The notes: generated by a model from the sequence alone, not told the origin. Positions 1 to 9,170 are shown, numbered from the stretch's first letter. The stretch: 64,000 nucleotides of DNA from Pelagibius sp050043265 (GCA_050043265.1 JBHJIR010000087.1:23439-87438), one strand, 5' to 3'. A program made the numbers and translations.

Positions 1-775
<775 letters not shown>

Positions 776-852
776 CGTTCTTACCCTTTCTGCTCGTCAT
801 CTTAACGCTGTCCCCCTGTTGACTTGGGGGGGACCAGCCGATCCGTGCACCA

Positions 853-880
853 CATAAAAGAGGCCGGCAAAACCGGCCTG
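853..880 (-). terminator. Rho-independent terminator downstream of miaA
   Basis: On the minus strand a perfect 7-bp stem AGGCCGG/CCGGCCT with a 5-nt loop is followed by CTTTTAT. It lies about 60 nt after the miaA stop and 90 nt before ilvB. A second 7-bp G/C hairpin (810-833) follows closer to ilvB. I see no short leader peptide rich in Leu/Ile/Val codons, so classical attenuation of ilvB is not supported. Confidence 0.7.
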
Positions 881-941
881 CTTGCACAAATGCTAATGAT
901 TCCGCCCGCTTCTACAGGCGAAGGAGGCGGACCCTAGCCCC

Positions 942-1976
942 TTACCCCGGGTCGGTCAATAGATTTTGACGAATTTTCGCAAAAAATTCTTGCCTCAGAC
1001 TTTCTGAATATTGCGTTTCCATAACCAGAACCGTCGGATCGTTACCGATGAATTGGTGGCGCAGCCAGGTCGTCTGGCGCTTGGCGTAGCGCCGGGTGGC
1101 CTGCTGGGCCTGCGCCAAGGCCGCCTCCAGGCTGGTCTCGCCGGCCAGGCAGGCCGCGAACTCCGGCACCCCCACCGCCTTCATCACCGGCAGCGCCGGG
1201 TCGAGACCGAGCGCCAGCAGCGCCGCGACCTCCTCCAGCGCGCCCCCACCCGCTTCCCCGCCCGCTTCCCCCTCCACTTCCGGGGGCGCCACCATGGCCT
1301 CCAGGCGGGCATCGCAGGCGGCGTAGAGCGCCGGGCGCGGCGGCAGCAGGCAGAGCCGGGCGAAGCGGTACGGTGCCGGGGTGGCCGGCGCCGCCTGCCA
1401 GTCGGCCAGCGAGCGCCCGGTGGCTTCCAGCACCTCCCAGGCCCGCAGCAGGCGCTGGCTGTCGGCAGGATGCAGCCGCGCGGCCATCACCGGGTCCCGT
1501 TCGGCAAGCCGCGCGCGGAAGGCCTCGACGCCGATCGTCGCCAGCGAGGCACGGGCCGCGGCACGGATGTCGGCGGGCGGTTCCGGGATGTCGTTCAGGC
1601 CTTCGGCGAAAACCTTGAGGTACAGGCCGGTGCCGCCGACCAGGATCGGCAGCCGCCCGGCGGCCAGGGTGGCCTCGACCTCCGCCACTGCCAGCGCGCG
1701 CCAGCGCCCGGCCGAACAGGGCTCTGCGCCGGACAGGGTGCCGTAGAGCCGGTGCGGGGCCGCCGCCAGCTCGGCGCCGCGCGGCCGCGCCGTCAGCAGC
1801 GAGAGCTCGCGGTAGACCTGCATGGAGTCCGCATTGATGACGGTGCCGCCCCACGCCTGCGCCACCGCCGCCGCCAGCGCCGATTTGCCGGACGCCGTCG
1901 GCCCGCCGATCATCATCACCCAAGGCGTTGCCAGGGGAGGCTGTTGCGGCGGGGAACTCTCGTACGGGGCGGGCAT
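942..1976 (-). CDS. miaA: tRNA dimethylallyltransferase (MiaA)
   Basis: Transfers a dimethylallyl group to the exocyclic N6 of A37 in tRNAs that read UNN codons. The 344-residue product has the IPP-transferase P-loop GGPTASGKS at residues 24-32, then INADSMQVYREL, VGGTGLYLKV and the C-terminal RRYAKRQTTWLRHQ motif, all diagnostic. The chosen start is preceded by AAGGT at good spacing. An in-frame duplication (EGEAGGEAGG, near residue 235) lies in a variable loop and matches the tendency of this window to carry short tandem repeats. The gene is divergent from serB, with 73 bp between the starts. Confidence 0.96.
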   Translation of the reverse strand: MPAPYESSPPQQPPLATPWVMMIGGPTASGKSALAAAVAQAWGGTVINADSMQVYRELSLLTARPRGAELAAAPHRLYGTLSGAEPCSAGRWRALAVAEVEATLAAGRLPILVGGTGLYLKVFAEGLNDIPEPPADIRAAARASLATIGVEAFRARLAERDPVMAARLHPADSQRLLRAWEVLEATGRSLADWQAAPATPAPYRFARLCLLPPRPALYAACDARLEAMVAPPEVEGEAGGEAGGGALEEVAALLALGLDPALPVMKAVGVPEFAACLAGETSLEAALAQAQQATRRYAKRQTTWLRHQFIGNDPTVLVMETQYSESLRQEFFAKIRQNLLTDPG

Positions 1977-2013
1977 CAGGGACCTTCAGAACGACTTTGT
2001 CATGCGCGGCGGC

Positions 2014-2043
2014 TTGCGGGATCGGGGGCGGCCTCTGTATAAG
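2014..2043 (+). promoter_or_regulatory. Candidate serB promoter (leaderless transcript)
   Basis: TTGCGG at 2014-2019 and TATAAG at 2038-2043 are separated by 18 bp. A start site six to eight bases after the -10 box would fall on or next to the serB ATG at 2050, and no Shine-Dalgarno sequence is visible. This is inferred from spacing only. Confidence 0.4.
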
Positions 2044-2049
2044 CCGCCG

Positions 2050-2949
2050 ATGCAGTACGTCCTTACCGTGATCGGGGACCCGGCCTCAAGGCCGCTGACG
2101 CCGGCCCTGGCCGATGCCGCCCGACGCGCCATCGACCACAGCCACAGCACGGCCGACGGCATCGTCTGGCTGGCCGAGGGCATTGCCTGCGACCTGGCCT
2201 TCGAGGGCGCCGAGCCGACCATCACCCAGGCCCTGGTGCGCGAGGCGCTGGATGGGGCGCCGCTCGACCTGGCCATCCAACCGGCCGAGGGACGGCGCAA
2301 GAAGCTGCTGATCGCCGACATGGAATCGACGATCATCCAACAGGAAATGCTCGACGAACTGGCCGAGGTCGCCGGTATCCACGAGGAAATCGCCGAGATC
2401 ACCGCGCTGGCCATGGCCGGCGAGCTGGACTTCGAGGCCGCCCTGCGCGAGCGCGTCCGCCTGTTGACCGGCATGAGCGAGGCCACGCTGCAGGCCGCCG
2501 CCGAGCGCATGACCCTGATGCCGGGCGCGCGCACCCTGGTTGCCACCATGCGGGCCGGTGGCGCCTACTGCGCGCTGGTGTCCGGCGGCTTCACCTGCTT
2601 TACCAGGCACATCCGCGCGGCCTGCGGCTTCGACGAGGACCAGGCCAACCTGCTGGAAGTGGCCGACGGCCAGATGACCGGGCGGGTGCTGGACCCGATC
2701 CTCGGCCGCGCCGCCAAGCTGCAGGCGCTGGAGAAACTGGCCGCCGCCCGCGGCCTCACCCCCTTCCAGGCCTGCGCCGTGGGCGACGGCGCCAGCGGTC
2801 TCGACATGCTGGGTGCCGCCGGCCTGGGCGTCGCCTACTACGGCAAGCCCAGGGTGCGCGCCGCCGCGCACTACCGCATCGACCACGGCGACCTCACCGC
2901 CCTGCTGTACATGCAGGGCTACCTCGCCGACGAAATCCGCCCTAGCTGA
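2050..2949 (+). CDS. serB: Phosphoserine phosphatase-like HAD hydrolase (SerB)
   Basis: Expected to dephosphorylate L-phosphoserine, the last step of serine synthesis. The 299-residue protein has an N-terminal ACT-like region (1-80) and a HAD phosphatase core. Motif I is LLIADMESTII with the nucleophile Asp90; motif II is ALVSGGFTCFT; the motif III lysine is in GRAAKLQAL. Two departures stand out: motif I reads DxE where the family has DxD (Glu92), and motif IV reads GDGASGL where the family has GDGANDL, losing the conserved Asn and Asp (249-250). Overall length and context are those of SerB. It may be active with altered metal handling, or reduced in function. The ATG at 2050 fits the family N-terminus; frames further upstream run into miaA. 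Confidence 0.88.
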   Translation: MQYVLTVIGDPASRPLTPALADAARRAIDHSHSTADGIVWLAEGIACDLAFEGAEPTITQALVREALDGAPLDLAIQPAEGRRKKLLIADMESTIIQQEMLDELAEVAGIHEEIAEITALAMAGELDFEAALRERVRLLTGMSEATLQAAAERMTLMPGARTLVATMRAGGAYCALVSGGFTCFTRHIRAACGFDEDQANLLEVADGQMTGRVLDPILGRAAKLQALEKLAAARGLTPFQACAVGDGASGLDMLGAAGLGVAYYGKPRVRAAAHYRIDHGDLTALLYMQGYLADEIRPS

Positions 2950-2959
2950 CGTAAAAGAA

Positions 2960-2981
2960 CCCGACGCAAACCCGACGCAAA
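2960..2981. repeat. 11-bp tandem duplication after serB
   Basis: Two perfect copies of CCCGACGCAAA lie directly after the serB stop, with a weaker third match just downstream. One of several short tandem repeats at gene ends in this window. Confidence 0.7.
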
Positions 2982-2997
2982 GCAGTCCACGCAAAGA

Positions 2998-3027
2998 AAA
3001 ACGGCGGCCCGGGCGGGCCGCCGTTTT
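2998..3027. terminator. Bidirectional terminator between serB and the Do protease gene
   Basis: A perfect 12-bp stem AAAACGGCGGCC/GGCCGCCGTTTT with a 6-nt loop has A-tracts on one side and T-tracts on the other, so it can end transcription of the convergent serB and protease genes. Confidence 0.9.
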
Positions 3028-3069
3028 GTCCTGTTTAGGGACCGTCGGGTCTTGCGACCGTCGGGCCGG

Positions 3070-4614
3070 TCAGCTCTGGTCGATGCGCACGGCAACCCAC
3101 TGGAAGTCGCCCTGACGGAACACCAGCAGGGTGACCACACGGAACCCTTCCGACTTCGCCTTCTCGACCTTTTCGACCACCTCGGCCGGGGTGGAGACCT
3201 CTTCCTGGTCGACCTCGACGATGACGTCGCCGGCCTTCAGGCCCTTCTCGGCGCTGGCGCTGCCTTCCTTCACCTCGGTGATGACCACGCCCTTGGCGTC
3301 GTCCTCCAGGGCAAAGCGGGTGCGCAGCTCGGGGGTGATCTGGCCGAGCGCCAGCCCCAGGGACTCCATGTCCCGCGGCCTGGTTTCCGGCGGCGTGTCG
3401 GTCGCCGGCGCGGCGGCCACCTGTTCGGCCTCCAACTCGCCGACCCTGACACGCAGCTTCTCTTCCCCGGCCCGCTCGCCCTGGCGGCGCCAGATGGTGA
3501 CGTCGACGGTGGTGCCGACCGCCGTTTCGGCGACCATCGCCGGCAGGCGGCGCATTTCCGGCACCTCGCGGCCGTTGAACTCCAGGATCACGTCGCCCTG
3601 CTCGATGCCGGCGTCCGCCGCCGGGCCTCCCTCGGTCACGGCGGCAACCAGCGCGCCGCGGGCACGCTCCAGGCGCAGGCCCTCGGCCAGCTCGTCGGTC
3701 ACGTTCTGGATGCGCACGCCCAACCAGCCGCGGCGCACCTCGCCGCTGTCGCGCAACTGGGCGATGATGTTCTTGGCCATCGACGACGGCGTCGCAAAAC
3801 CGATGCCGACCGAACCGCCGGACGGCGAGAAGATCGCCGTGTTGATGCCGACCACCTGGCCCTGCATGTTGAACATCGGACCGCCCGAGTTGCCCTTGTT
3901 GATGGCCGCGTCGGTCTGGATGAAGTTGTCGTAGCGCCCGGCATTGATATCGCGCTGGCGCGCCGAGACGATACCGGCCGTCACCGTACCGCCCAGGCCG
4001 AAGGGATTGCCGATGGCAACCACCCAGTCGCCGATGCGGGTGACATCGGAATCGCCCCAGGTGGTGGCCGGCAGGTCACGGTCGGCCTCGACCTTCAGCA
4101 GGGCGAGGTCGGTGTCCTTGTCGCTGCCGACGATGGTGGCCTTCAGCGACGTCCCGTCGGACAGCACCACCTCGACCTCGTCGGCAGCGGCGATAACGTG
4201 GTGGTTGGTCACGATGTAGCCGCTGGAATCGATGATGAAGCCCGAGCCGAGCGAACTGCCACGGCGCTGCTGTTGCGGCGGCGGCGGTTCGCCGCCCTCG
4301 CCGCGCCGCTCGAAGAACTCCTTGAAGAACTCCTCGAACTGCTCGGCCTGGCCGCCCTCGATGGTCTGGCGGGTCTGGATGTTGACGACCGTCGGCAACA
4401 GCTTCTCGACCATGTCGGCGAAGGTGTCGGGGGCCGAGCGGGCCTGTGCCGCCGACGCCCCGAGGAGCGCCTGCAGGGCGAGCGCCAGCAGGGCCGTCAT
4501 CAGCACGGCGACGCCGAGCAGCCAACGCGCTGCCGGCGCCGGGGCCGTCCGCACCGCTGCCTGGGGGTTGTGGCGGCGCATTGCGGGCCGTTGCATTGCG
4601 GAATTTCGTGTCAC
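3070..4614 (-). CDS. degP: Do/DegP-type periplasmic serine endoprotease
   Basis: Envelope quality-control protease and chaperone of the HtrA family. From the GTG at 4614 the product has 514 residues: a hydrophobic signal/anchor (about 31-60), a trypsin-like domain with the triad His139 (TNHHV), Asp169 (DTDLALL) and Ser243 (GNSGGP), then two PDZ domains (about 305-395 and 430-510). The GTG is chosen because AGGGAGAGGA lies about 8 nt upstream; the in-frame ATG at 4704 would add an unlikely 30-residue leader and ATG 4596 lacks such a site. It follows hflK, hflC and a DUF2065 gene on the same strand, an alphaproteobacterial arrangement that joins two membrane proteolysis systems. The 311-bp gap before it may carry its own promoter. 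Confidence 0.95.
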   Translation of the reverse strand: MTRNSAMQRPAMRRHNPQAAVRTAPAPAARWLLGVAVLMTALLALALQALLGASAAQARSAPDTFADMVEKLLPTVVNIQTRQTIEGGQAEQFEEFFKEFFERRGEGGEPPPPQQQRRGSSLGSGFIIDSSGYIVTNHHVIAAADEVEVVLSDGTSLKATIVGSDKDTDLALLKVEADRDLPATTWGDSDVTRIGDWVVAIGNPFGLGGTVTAGIVSARQRDINAGRYDNFIQTDAAINKGNSGGPMFNMQGQVVGINTAIFSPSGGSVGIGFATPSSMAKNIIAQLRDSGEVRRGWLGVRIQNVTDELAEGLRLERARGALVAAVTEGGPAADAGIEQGDVILEFNGREVPEMRRLPAMVAETAVGTTVDVTIWRRQGERAGEEKLRVRVGELEAEQVAAAPATDTPPETRPRDMESLGLALGQITPELRTRFALEDDAKGVVITEVKEGSASAEKGLKAGDVIVEVDQEEVSTPAEVVEKVEKAKSEGFRVVTLLVFRQGDFQWVAVRIDQS

Positions 4615-4925
4615 TGTCAGTCCTCTCCCTCGCTTGGAGATCCGCTCCGGGCAGTTCCGGGAACTCCATGCCGCCATTTCAGCTGCTGCGCCCCGGTCGG
4701 GCACTTTGACCTGGATACTTTGACATCGGGTATCTCACCGTCGGGCGCTTCGATATCGGGCAATCTGGAACCATTGGAGCCGGGTTTGAAGACCCTCTCA
4801 AGAAAAAGTGTAGCACCTGGAAGCTGCGATACGAAGTGGGCGAATTTGTGGCGCCCTTGCACCATTCCCGCGTTTCCCGGACCTATCCGGGGATTTCCGT
4901 GCCTGAGCCGACCCGGGGCGTCGCG
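4615..4925. other. Noncoding gap upstream of the Do protease
   Basis: No credible gene. On the minus strand CTTGAG (near 4797) is followed about 16-17 nt later by CTCCAATG, a weak resemblance to an alphaproteobacterial heat-shock promoter. Partly repeated phrases (ATATCGGG/ACATCGGG, ACTTTGAC/ACTTTGAC) occur at 4700-4760. Confidence 0.4.
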
Positions 4926-5111
4926 CTAGCTGCGCAGCAGCCAGACGCAAAACACGCCCAGCAAGGCCGCCGCCAGTCCGCCGACCCGGAGCTTTTCCGG
5001 CGGCATCGCCTCCAGCATCGCCACGATCTGGCCCAGGCGGCCCGGCAGAATGGCGAGGAACAGCCCTTCGATTACCAGAACCAGGGCCAGCGCCGTCAGA
5101 AAATCGGTCAT
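4926..5111 (-). CDS. DUF2065 small inner-membrane protein (YjeT-like)
   Basis: A 61-residue protein with two hydrophobic helices (about 4-24 and 43-59) flanking the short polar stretch PPEKLRVGG, which matches the DUF2065 family. E. coli YjeT likewise lies just downstream of hflKC. Function is unknown; operon position after hflC suggests a role linked to the HflKC/FtsH membrane complex. Minus-strand order is hflK, hflC, this gene, protease. Confidence 0.88.
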   Translation of the reverse strand: MTDFLTALALVLVIEGLFLAILPGRLGQIVAMLEAMPPEKLRVGGLAAALLGVFCVWLLRS

Positions 5112-5177
5112 TTCGTCAGGTAACAGGGGAGACGCCGTCCGCGGCGCCCCCCCGGTCCCTATCGCTTACTGGATCGC

Positions 5178-6062
5178 CTACTGGCCGCTTCCGGCCCCTT
5201 CGTCGGCCTGGTTGAAGAAGCTGAAGAACTCGCTGTCCGGCGACAGCACCATGTAGGTGCTCTCCGCGCTCAGCGAGGCACCGTAGGCCTGCATCGAACG
5301 GTAGAAGTTGAAGAAGTCCGGATCCTGGCCGTAGGCGTTGTTCAGGATCTCGGTACGACGCCCCTCGCCCTGACCGCGCAGGATGCTCGACTCGCGGTCG
5401 GCCTCGGCCTTGATGACCGTTGCCTCGCGGTCGGCCGACGCCTTGATGCGCTGGGCCTGCTCGAAGCCCTGGGCGCGGAACTCGGCGGCTTCGCGCTCGC
5501 GCTCGGAGCGCATGCGGTTGTAGACCGATTCCCGGGTCTCGTCGGGCAGGTCGGCGCGGCGGATGCGCACGTCGACCAGCGCGATACCGAAACGCTGGGT
5601 CTCCTGGTCGACGCTCACCTTCAGATCCTGGAGGATCTGCGTGCGCTCATCGGAGAGCACCGAGGAGAGCGTCGAATTACCCAGGATCTGACGCAGCCGG
5701 CCGTTGACGATGATACCGAGGCGGTTGCGGGCGGTGTCCTCCGAACGCACGGTCTGGAAGAACTTCAGCGGATCGGCGATGCGGTAGCGAGCGAAAACGT
5801 CGACGATCAGCCGCTTCTGGTCCGACAGCAGGATGTTCTCCGCCGGCGGATCGAGGTTCAGCACGCGCTTTTCGTAGTACTGCACGTTCTGGATCAGCGG
5901 CAGCTTCCAGGCCAGGCCCGGTTCGGCAATCACCCGCTTGGGTTCGCCGAACTGCATGACGATGGCCTGCTGGGTCTGGTCGACGGTGAACAGCGTGCCG
6001 TAGGCGACGAGCCCGAGGACGACCACCACGACGCCGATGATGAGGTTGATGCTCATGCGCAT
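5178..6062 (-). CDS. hflC: HflC, SPFH-domain regulator of FtsH
   Basis: Partner of HflK in the large membrane-anchored periplasmic complex that encloses FtsH. The 294-residue product has one N-terminal membrane helix (about 6-26), then an SPFH/band-7 domain including FTVDQTQQAIVMQFGEP, and a long charged coiled coil (about 170-245, RSEREREAAEFRAQG and ADREATVIKAEADRE). I choose the ATG at 6062 because GAGGAAG lies 9 nt upstream and it sits 13 nt after the hflK stop; a longer frame would overlap hflK. The C-terminal end (SADEGAGSGQ type) is short and polar. Confidence 0.95.
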   Translation of the reverse strand: MRMSINLIIGVVVVVLGLVAYGTLFTVDQTQQAIVMQFGEPKRVIAEPGLAWKLPLIQNVQYYEKRVLNLDPPAENILLSDQKRLIVDVFARYRIADPLKFFQTVRSEDTARNRLGIIVNGRLRQILGNSTLSSVLSDERTQILQDLKVSVDQETQRFGIALVDVRIRRADLPDETRESVYNRMRSEREREAAEFRAQGFEQAQRIKASADREATVIKAEADRESSILRGQGEGRRTEILNNAYGQDPDFFNFYRSMQAYGASLSAESTYMVLSPDSEFFSFFNQADEGAGSGQ

Positions 6063-6075
6063 GGGTCTGTCTTCC

Positions 6076-7266
6076 TCAATTGCCGTTGCCGCCGGTGCCA
6101 CCGGCACCAGGCGTCTGGGAGCCGTTACCCTGCGACCGACGCAATTCGTTCAGCGGCAGATAGGGTACCGCCCCGCCGCCCGAAGCCTTGCTGTCCAGGA
6201 TTACCTTGTCGGTGCCGGTCAGCACCTGCTGCATGGTTTCCAGGTACATGCGCCGCCGGGTCACGTCGGGGTTCTGCTTATAGGCGTCAAAGACCGACAG
6301 GAAGCGCTGGGCCTCGCCTTCGGCTTCGTTCTCCAACTGCTCCTTGTAGGCCTCGGCCCCCTGCACCACGCGCAAAGCCTCACCGCGGGCACGCGGCAGG
6401 ATGTCGTTGCGGTACTTGTCGGCCTCGTTGCGCGCCCGGTCGCGGTCCTGCTGGGCCCGCAACACGTCGTTGAAGGCATCGATCACGTTGCGCGGCGGCT
6501 GCACGTCCTGCAGGGCCAACTCGGTGATCTCGATGCCGGCCTCGTATTCGTTGAGGGTGTCCTGCAACAGCGTACGGGCCTCGGACTCCACGGTGCCGCG
6601 CGCCTCGGTCAGCGCCGGCTGGATGTCGGTGCGGCCGATGATCTCGCGCATTGCGCTCTCGGCGGCGATCTTTACCGTCGCCTCGGGCTCGCGGATGTTG
6701 AAGAGGTACTTTCCGGCATCCGAAATCTTCCACTGCACCGTGAAATCGATGTCGATGATGTTCTGGTCGCCCGTCAGCATCAGGCTTTCTTCCTCGACGT
6801 CGCGGCGCGCGGTGCGGGCACCGCGGTCATTGCCGGCACCCTGGAACCCGATGTCGATCTGCTGGACCGTGGTCACGCTGGGCGTCAGCGCGGTCTCGAT
6901 GGGCCAGGGCAGATGCCAGTTGAGGCCCGGCTGGGTGGTTTCCACCCACTGGCCGAAGCGCAACACGACGCCCTGCTCGTTGGTCTGGACGCGGTACAGG
7001 CCCGTCGCCAGCCAGGCCAGCAGGATGCCGAGGGCGATCAGCCCATAGGCCGACTTGCCAAGGCCACCGCCGCCACCGGGCAGCATGGTGCGGAAACGGT
7101 CCTGGCCCTTCTTGATCATATCCTCGAAGTCGGGCGGACGAGGTCCGCCGCCGGAGCCGCCCCCGCCGCCGCGGCCCCAGGGACCGCCACCGCCGGAACC
7201 GCCGGACCCACCACCGCCGCCGCCGCCCCATGGGCCGCCGCCGCCACCTTTATTTTCCCAAGGCAT
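6076..7266 (-). CDS. hflK: HflK, SPFH-domain regulator of FtsH
   Basis: Second subunit of the HflKC complex modulating the FtsH AAA protease. The 396-residue protein begins with MPWENKGGGGG and a very glycine-rich cytoplasmic tail (about 6-65, runs of GGGGG with PWG and RPP), a membrane helix (about 72-92), the SPFH domain starting at YRVQTNEQGVVLRFG, and a coiled coil near 265-340. Gly-rich HflK N-termini are normal in alphaproteobacteria, though this one is long. The gene heads the operon, divergent from apbC; the 161-bp gap holds both promoters. Confidence 0.95.
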   Translation of the reverse strand: MPWENKGGGGGPWGGGGGGGSGGSGGGGPWGRGGGGGSGGGPRPPDFEDMIKKGQDRFRTMLPGGGGGLGKSAYGLIALGILLAWLATGLYRVQTNEQGVVLRFGQWVETTQPGLNWHLPWPIETALTPSVTTVQQIDIGFQGAGNDRGARTARRDVEEESLMLTGDQNIIDIDFTVQWKISDAGKYLFNIREPEATVKIAAESAMREIIGRTDIQPALTEARGTVESEARTLLQDTLNEYEAGIEITELALQDVQPPRNVIDAFNDVLRAQQDRDRARNEADKYRNDILPRARGEALRVVQGAEAYKEQLENEAEGEAQRFLSVFDAYKQNPDVTRRRMYLETMQQVLTGTDKVILDSKASGGGAVPYLPLNELRRSQGNGSQTPGAGGTGGNGN

Positions 7267-7427
7267 ACTAAATTATCCCCGCTGCCTGTTTTCGGTACCC
7301 TACCGGGTCTGATTCGAGGCTGAAATCCCTAAGCGCCGGTCTTATATCACGGCTGAGCTATTGTTCTAGCCGAGTCTGCCTGCTACCTCCTGCGTGCATA
7401 TCGGCCGGATCGGGGAGTTTTCAAGCA

Positions 7428-8600
7428 ATGAGTGGAATCAGCGAAGCCACGGTACTGGCGGCCCTGAAAGGGGTTAACGAGCCTGCCAAGGGCCAGGACA
7501 TCGTCAGCCTGGGCATGGTTTCCGGCCTAATCATCAAGGACGGCAACGTCGGTTTCGCCATTGAGGTGGACCCGCGCCAGGGCGCCGCGATGGAGCCGCT
7601 GCGCAAGGCGGCCGAGAAAGCCGTCTACGAATTGGACGGCGTGACCTCGGTTACCGCCGTGCTGACCGCCGAGCGCAGCACCCCGGCCGCCTCTCACGGC
7701 CAGGGCCACGGCCATGACCACGACCACGGCCACGGCGGCCCCGCGGCCAAGGGATCCGCCGGAAAAGCGTCCCCGGGCCCGGGCGGTACCGCCATTCCCG
7801 GCATCCGCTCGATCGTCGCGGTGGCCAGCGGCAAGGGCGGCGTCGGCAAATCCACCGTGACCACCAACCTGGCCCTGGCCCTGGCCCAGCAGGGCCTGAA
7901 GGTCGGCGTCCTGGACGCCGATATCTACGGCCCCTCGCAGCCGCGCATGCTGGGGATCAGCGGCCGGCCGAGCTCGCCCGACGGCAAGATCCTCAACCCG
8001 ATGGAAAATTACGGCATCAAGTGCATGTCGATGGGCTTCCTGGTCGCCGAGGACACGCCGATGATCTGGCGCGGCCCGATGGTGCAGAGCGCCCTGCAGC
8101 AGATGCTGCGCGACGTCGCCTGGGGGGAACTCGATATTCTGGTGGTGGACATGCCGCCGGGCACCGGCGACGCCCAACTGACCATGGCCCAGCAGGTGCC
8201 GCTGACCGGCGCGGTCATCGTCTCGACGCCGCAGGACATCGCCCTGCTGGACGCCCGCAAGGGCCTCAACATGTTCCGCAAGGTCGACGTGCCGGTGCTG
8301 GGCATCATCGAAAACATGAGCGTCTTCGTGTGCCCCAACTGCGGCCACGAATCCCACATCTTCAGCCACGGCGGCGCCCACCGCGAGGCCGACAAGCTGG
8401 GCATCGAGTTCCTCGGCGAGATCCCGCTGGACATTGAAATCCGCGAGACCTCCGACAGCGGCCGCCCGGTGACGGTGTCACGCCCCGAGGCGCCCAACGC
8501 CAAGGCCTTCAGCGCCATCGCCCAGCGGGTGTGGGAGAAGGTATCAGCCCAGATCGGCGCCGGCGGCCCGCGCCAGGCCCCCAAGATCGTCATGCAGTAG
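7428..8600 (+). CDS. apbC: Mrp/ApbC iron-sulfur cluster carrier ATPase
   Basis: P-loop protein that carries and delivers [4Fe-4S] clusters to apoproteins. The 390-residue product has an N-terminal MIP18/DUF59 domain (1-85), a linker, and a ParA/MinD-like ATPase with the deviant Walker A SGKGGVGKST at 134-143, DADIYGPSQPRM, and the cluster-binding CPNC (Cys302, Cys305). The linker contains a striking histidine-rich run (90-102, alternating His with Gly or Asp) that may bind metal. GGGGAG lies 10 nt upstream of the start. It is divergent from hflK and followed by a strong hairpin. Confidence 0.96.
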   Translation: MSGISEATVLAALKGVNEPAKGQDIVSLGMVSGLIIKDGNVGFAIEVDPRQGAAMEPLRKAAEKAVYELDGVTSVTAVLTAERSTPAASHGQGHGHDHDHGHGGPAAKGSAGKASPGPGGTAIPGIRSIVAVASGKGGVGKSTVTTNLALALAQQGLKVGVLDADIYGPSQPRMLGISGRPSSPDGKILNPMENYGIKCMSMGFLVAEDTPMIWRGPMVQSALQQMLRDVAWGELDILVVDMPPGTGDAQLTMAQQVPLTGAVIVSTPQDIALLDARKGLNMFRKVDVPVLGIIENMSVFVCPNCGHESHIFSHGGAHREADKLGIEFLGEIPLDIEIRETSDSGRPVTVSRPEAPNAKAFSAIAQRVWEKVSAQIGAGGPRQAPKIVMQ

Positions 8601-8608
8601 CAGGCCGC

Positions 8609-8634
8609 GGGCCCTCGCGCAGATGTGAGGGCCC
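8609..8634 (+). terminator. Hairpin after apbC
   Basis: A perfect 8-bp stem GGGCCCTC/GAGGGCCC with a 10-nt loop sits just after the apbC stop. It lacks a T-tract, so it may be an RNA-stabilising stem or a weak terminator. Confidence 0.45.
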
Positions 8635-8702
8635 GCCGGCTTGCCGCCGGCCCCGGCGCGGGCCATCCTCCCAGCAACTCCAACCGGCCCGGGAGGACCG
8701 CC

Positions 8703-9170
8703 ATGCTCAGCCTGAGAAAGTGTTTCGTCCCGGCGCTGCTGGCCGCCGCCCTGCTGCTGCCCGCCGCGCTGGCGCTCCCGGCGCGGGCCGCCGATGCGGT
8801 GTTCAACACCGACGGCGTCGCCATCGAAGGGACCGATCCGGTCGCCTACTTCACCGAGGGCAAGCCGATCTCCGGCGACCCCGCGATCACCCACGACTAC
8901 GCCGGCGCCACCTGGCGCTTCGCCTCCACGGCCAACCGCGACGCCTTCGCCGCCGACCCGGCGCGCTATGCGCCGCAGTACGGCGGCTATTGTGCCTGGG
9001 CCGTCTCCCAAGGCTACACCGCACCAACCGTCGCCGAAGCCTGGCACATCGAAGACGGCAAGCTTTACCTGAATTATTCCAGGTCGGTTCAGCGTCAGTG
9101 GTCGGAGGACATCCCCGGCAACATCTCCAAGGCCGACACCAACTGGCCGGAACTTAAAACCGCGAACTAG
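8703..9170 (+). CDS. Exported YHS-domain protein
   Basis: A 155-residue protein with a cleavable signal peptide (hydrophobic 10-25, cleavage near ALPARA-AD) followed by a YHS-like domain: GTDPVAYFTEGKPISGDP, ATWRFASTANRDAFAADPARYAPQYGG and YCAWAVSQG. Such proteins are common in Proteobacteria, often tied to metal or redox stress, but no biochemical function is established. GGAGGA 6 nt before the ATG at 8703 decides the start. The stop overlaps the stop of the convergent SRPBCC gene by 3-4 bp. Confidence 0.9.
   Translation: MLSLRKCFVPALLAAALLLPAALALPARAADAVFNTDGVAIEGTDPVAYFTEGKPISGDPAITHDYAGATWRFASTANRDAFAADPARYAPQYGGYCAWAVSQGYTAPTVAEAWHIEDGKLYLNYSRSVQRQWSEDIPGNISKADTNWPELKTAN

Noticed and set aside
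776..941. Branched-chain amino acid attenuator leader peptide before ilvB
   Set aside because: No short frame rich in Leu, Ile or Val codons precedes the hairpins.
3052..4929. Long open frame on the plus strand opposite the Do protease
   Set aside because: Product is low complexity (HH, GG, RR, DD runs), matches no family and is an effect of GC-rich third positions; the minus-strand frame carries all protease motifs.
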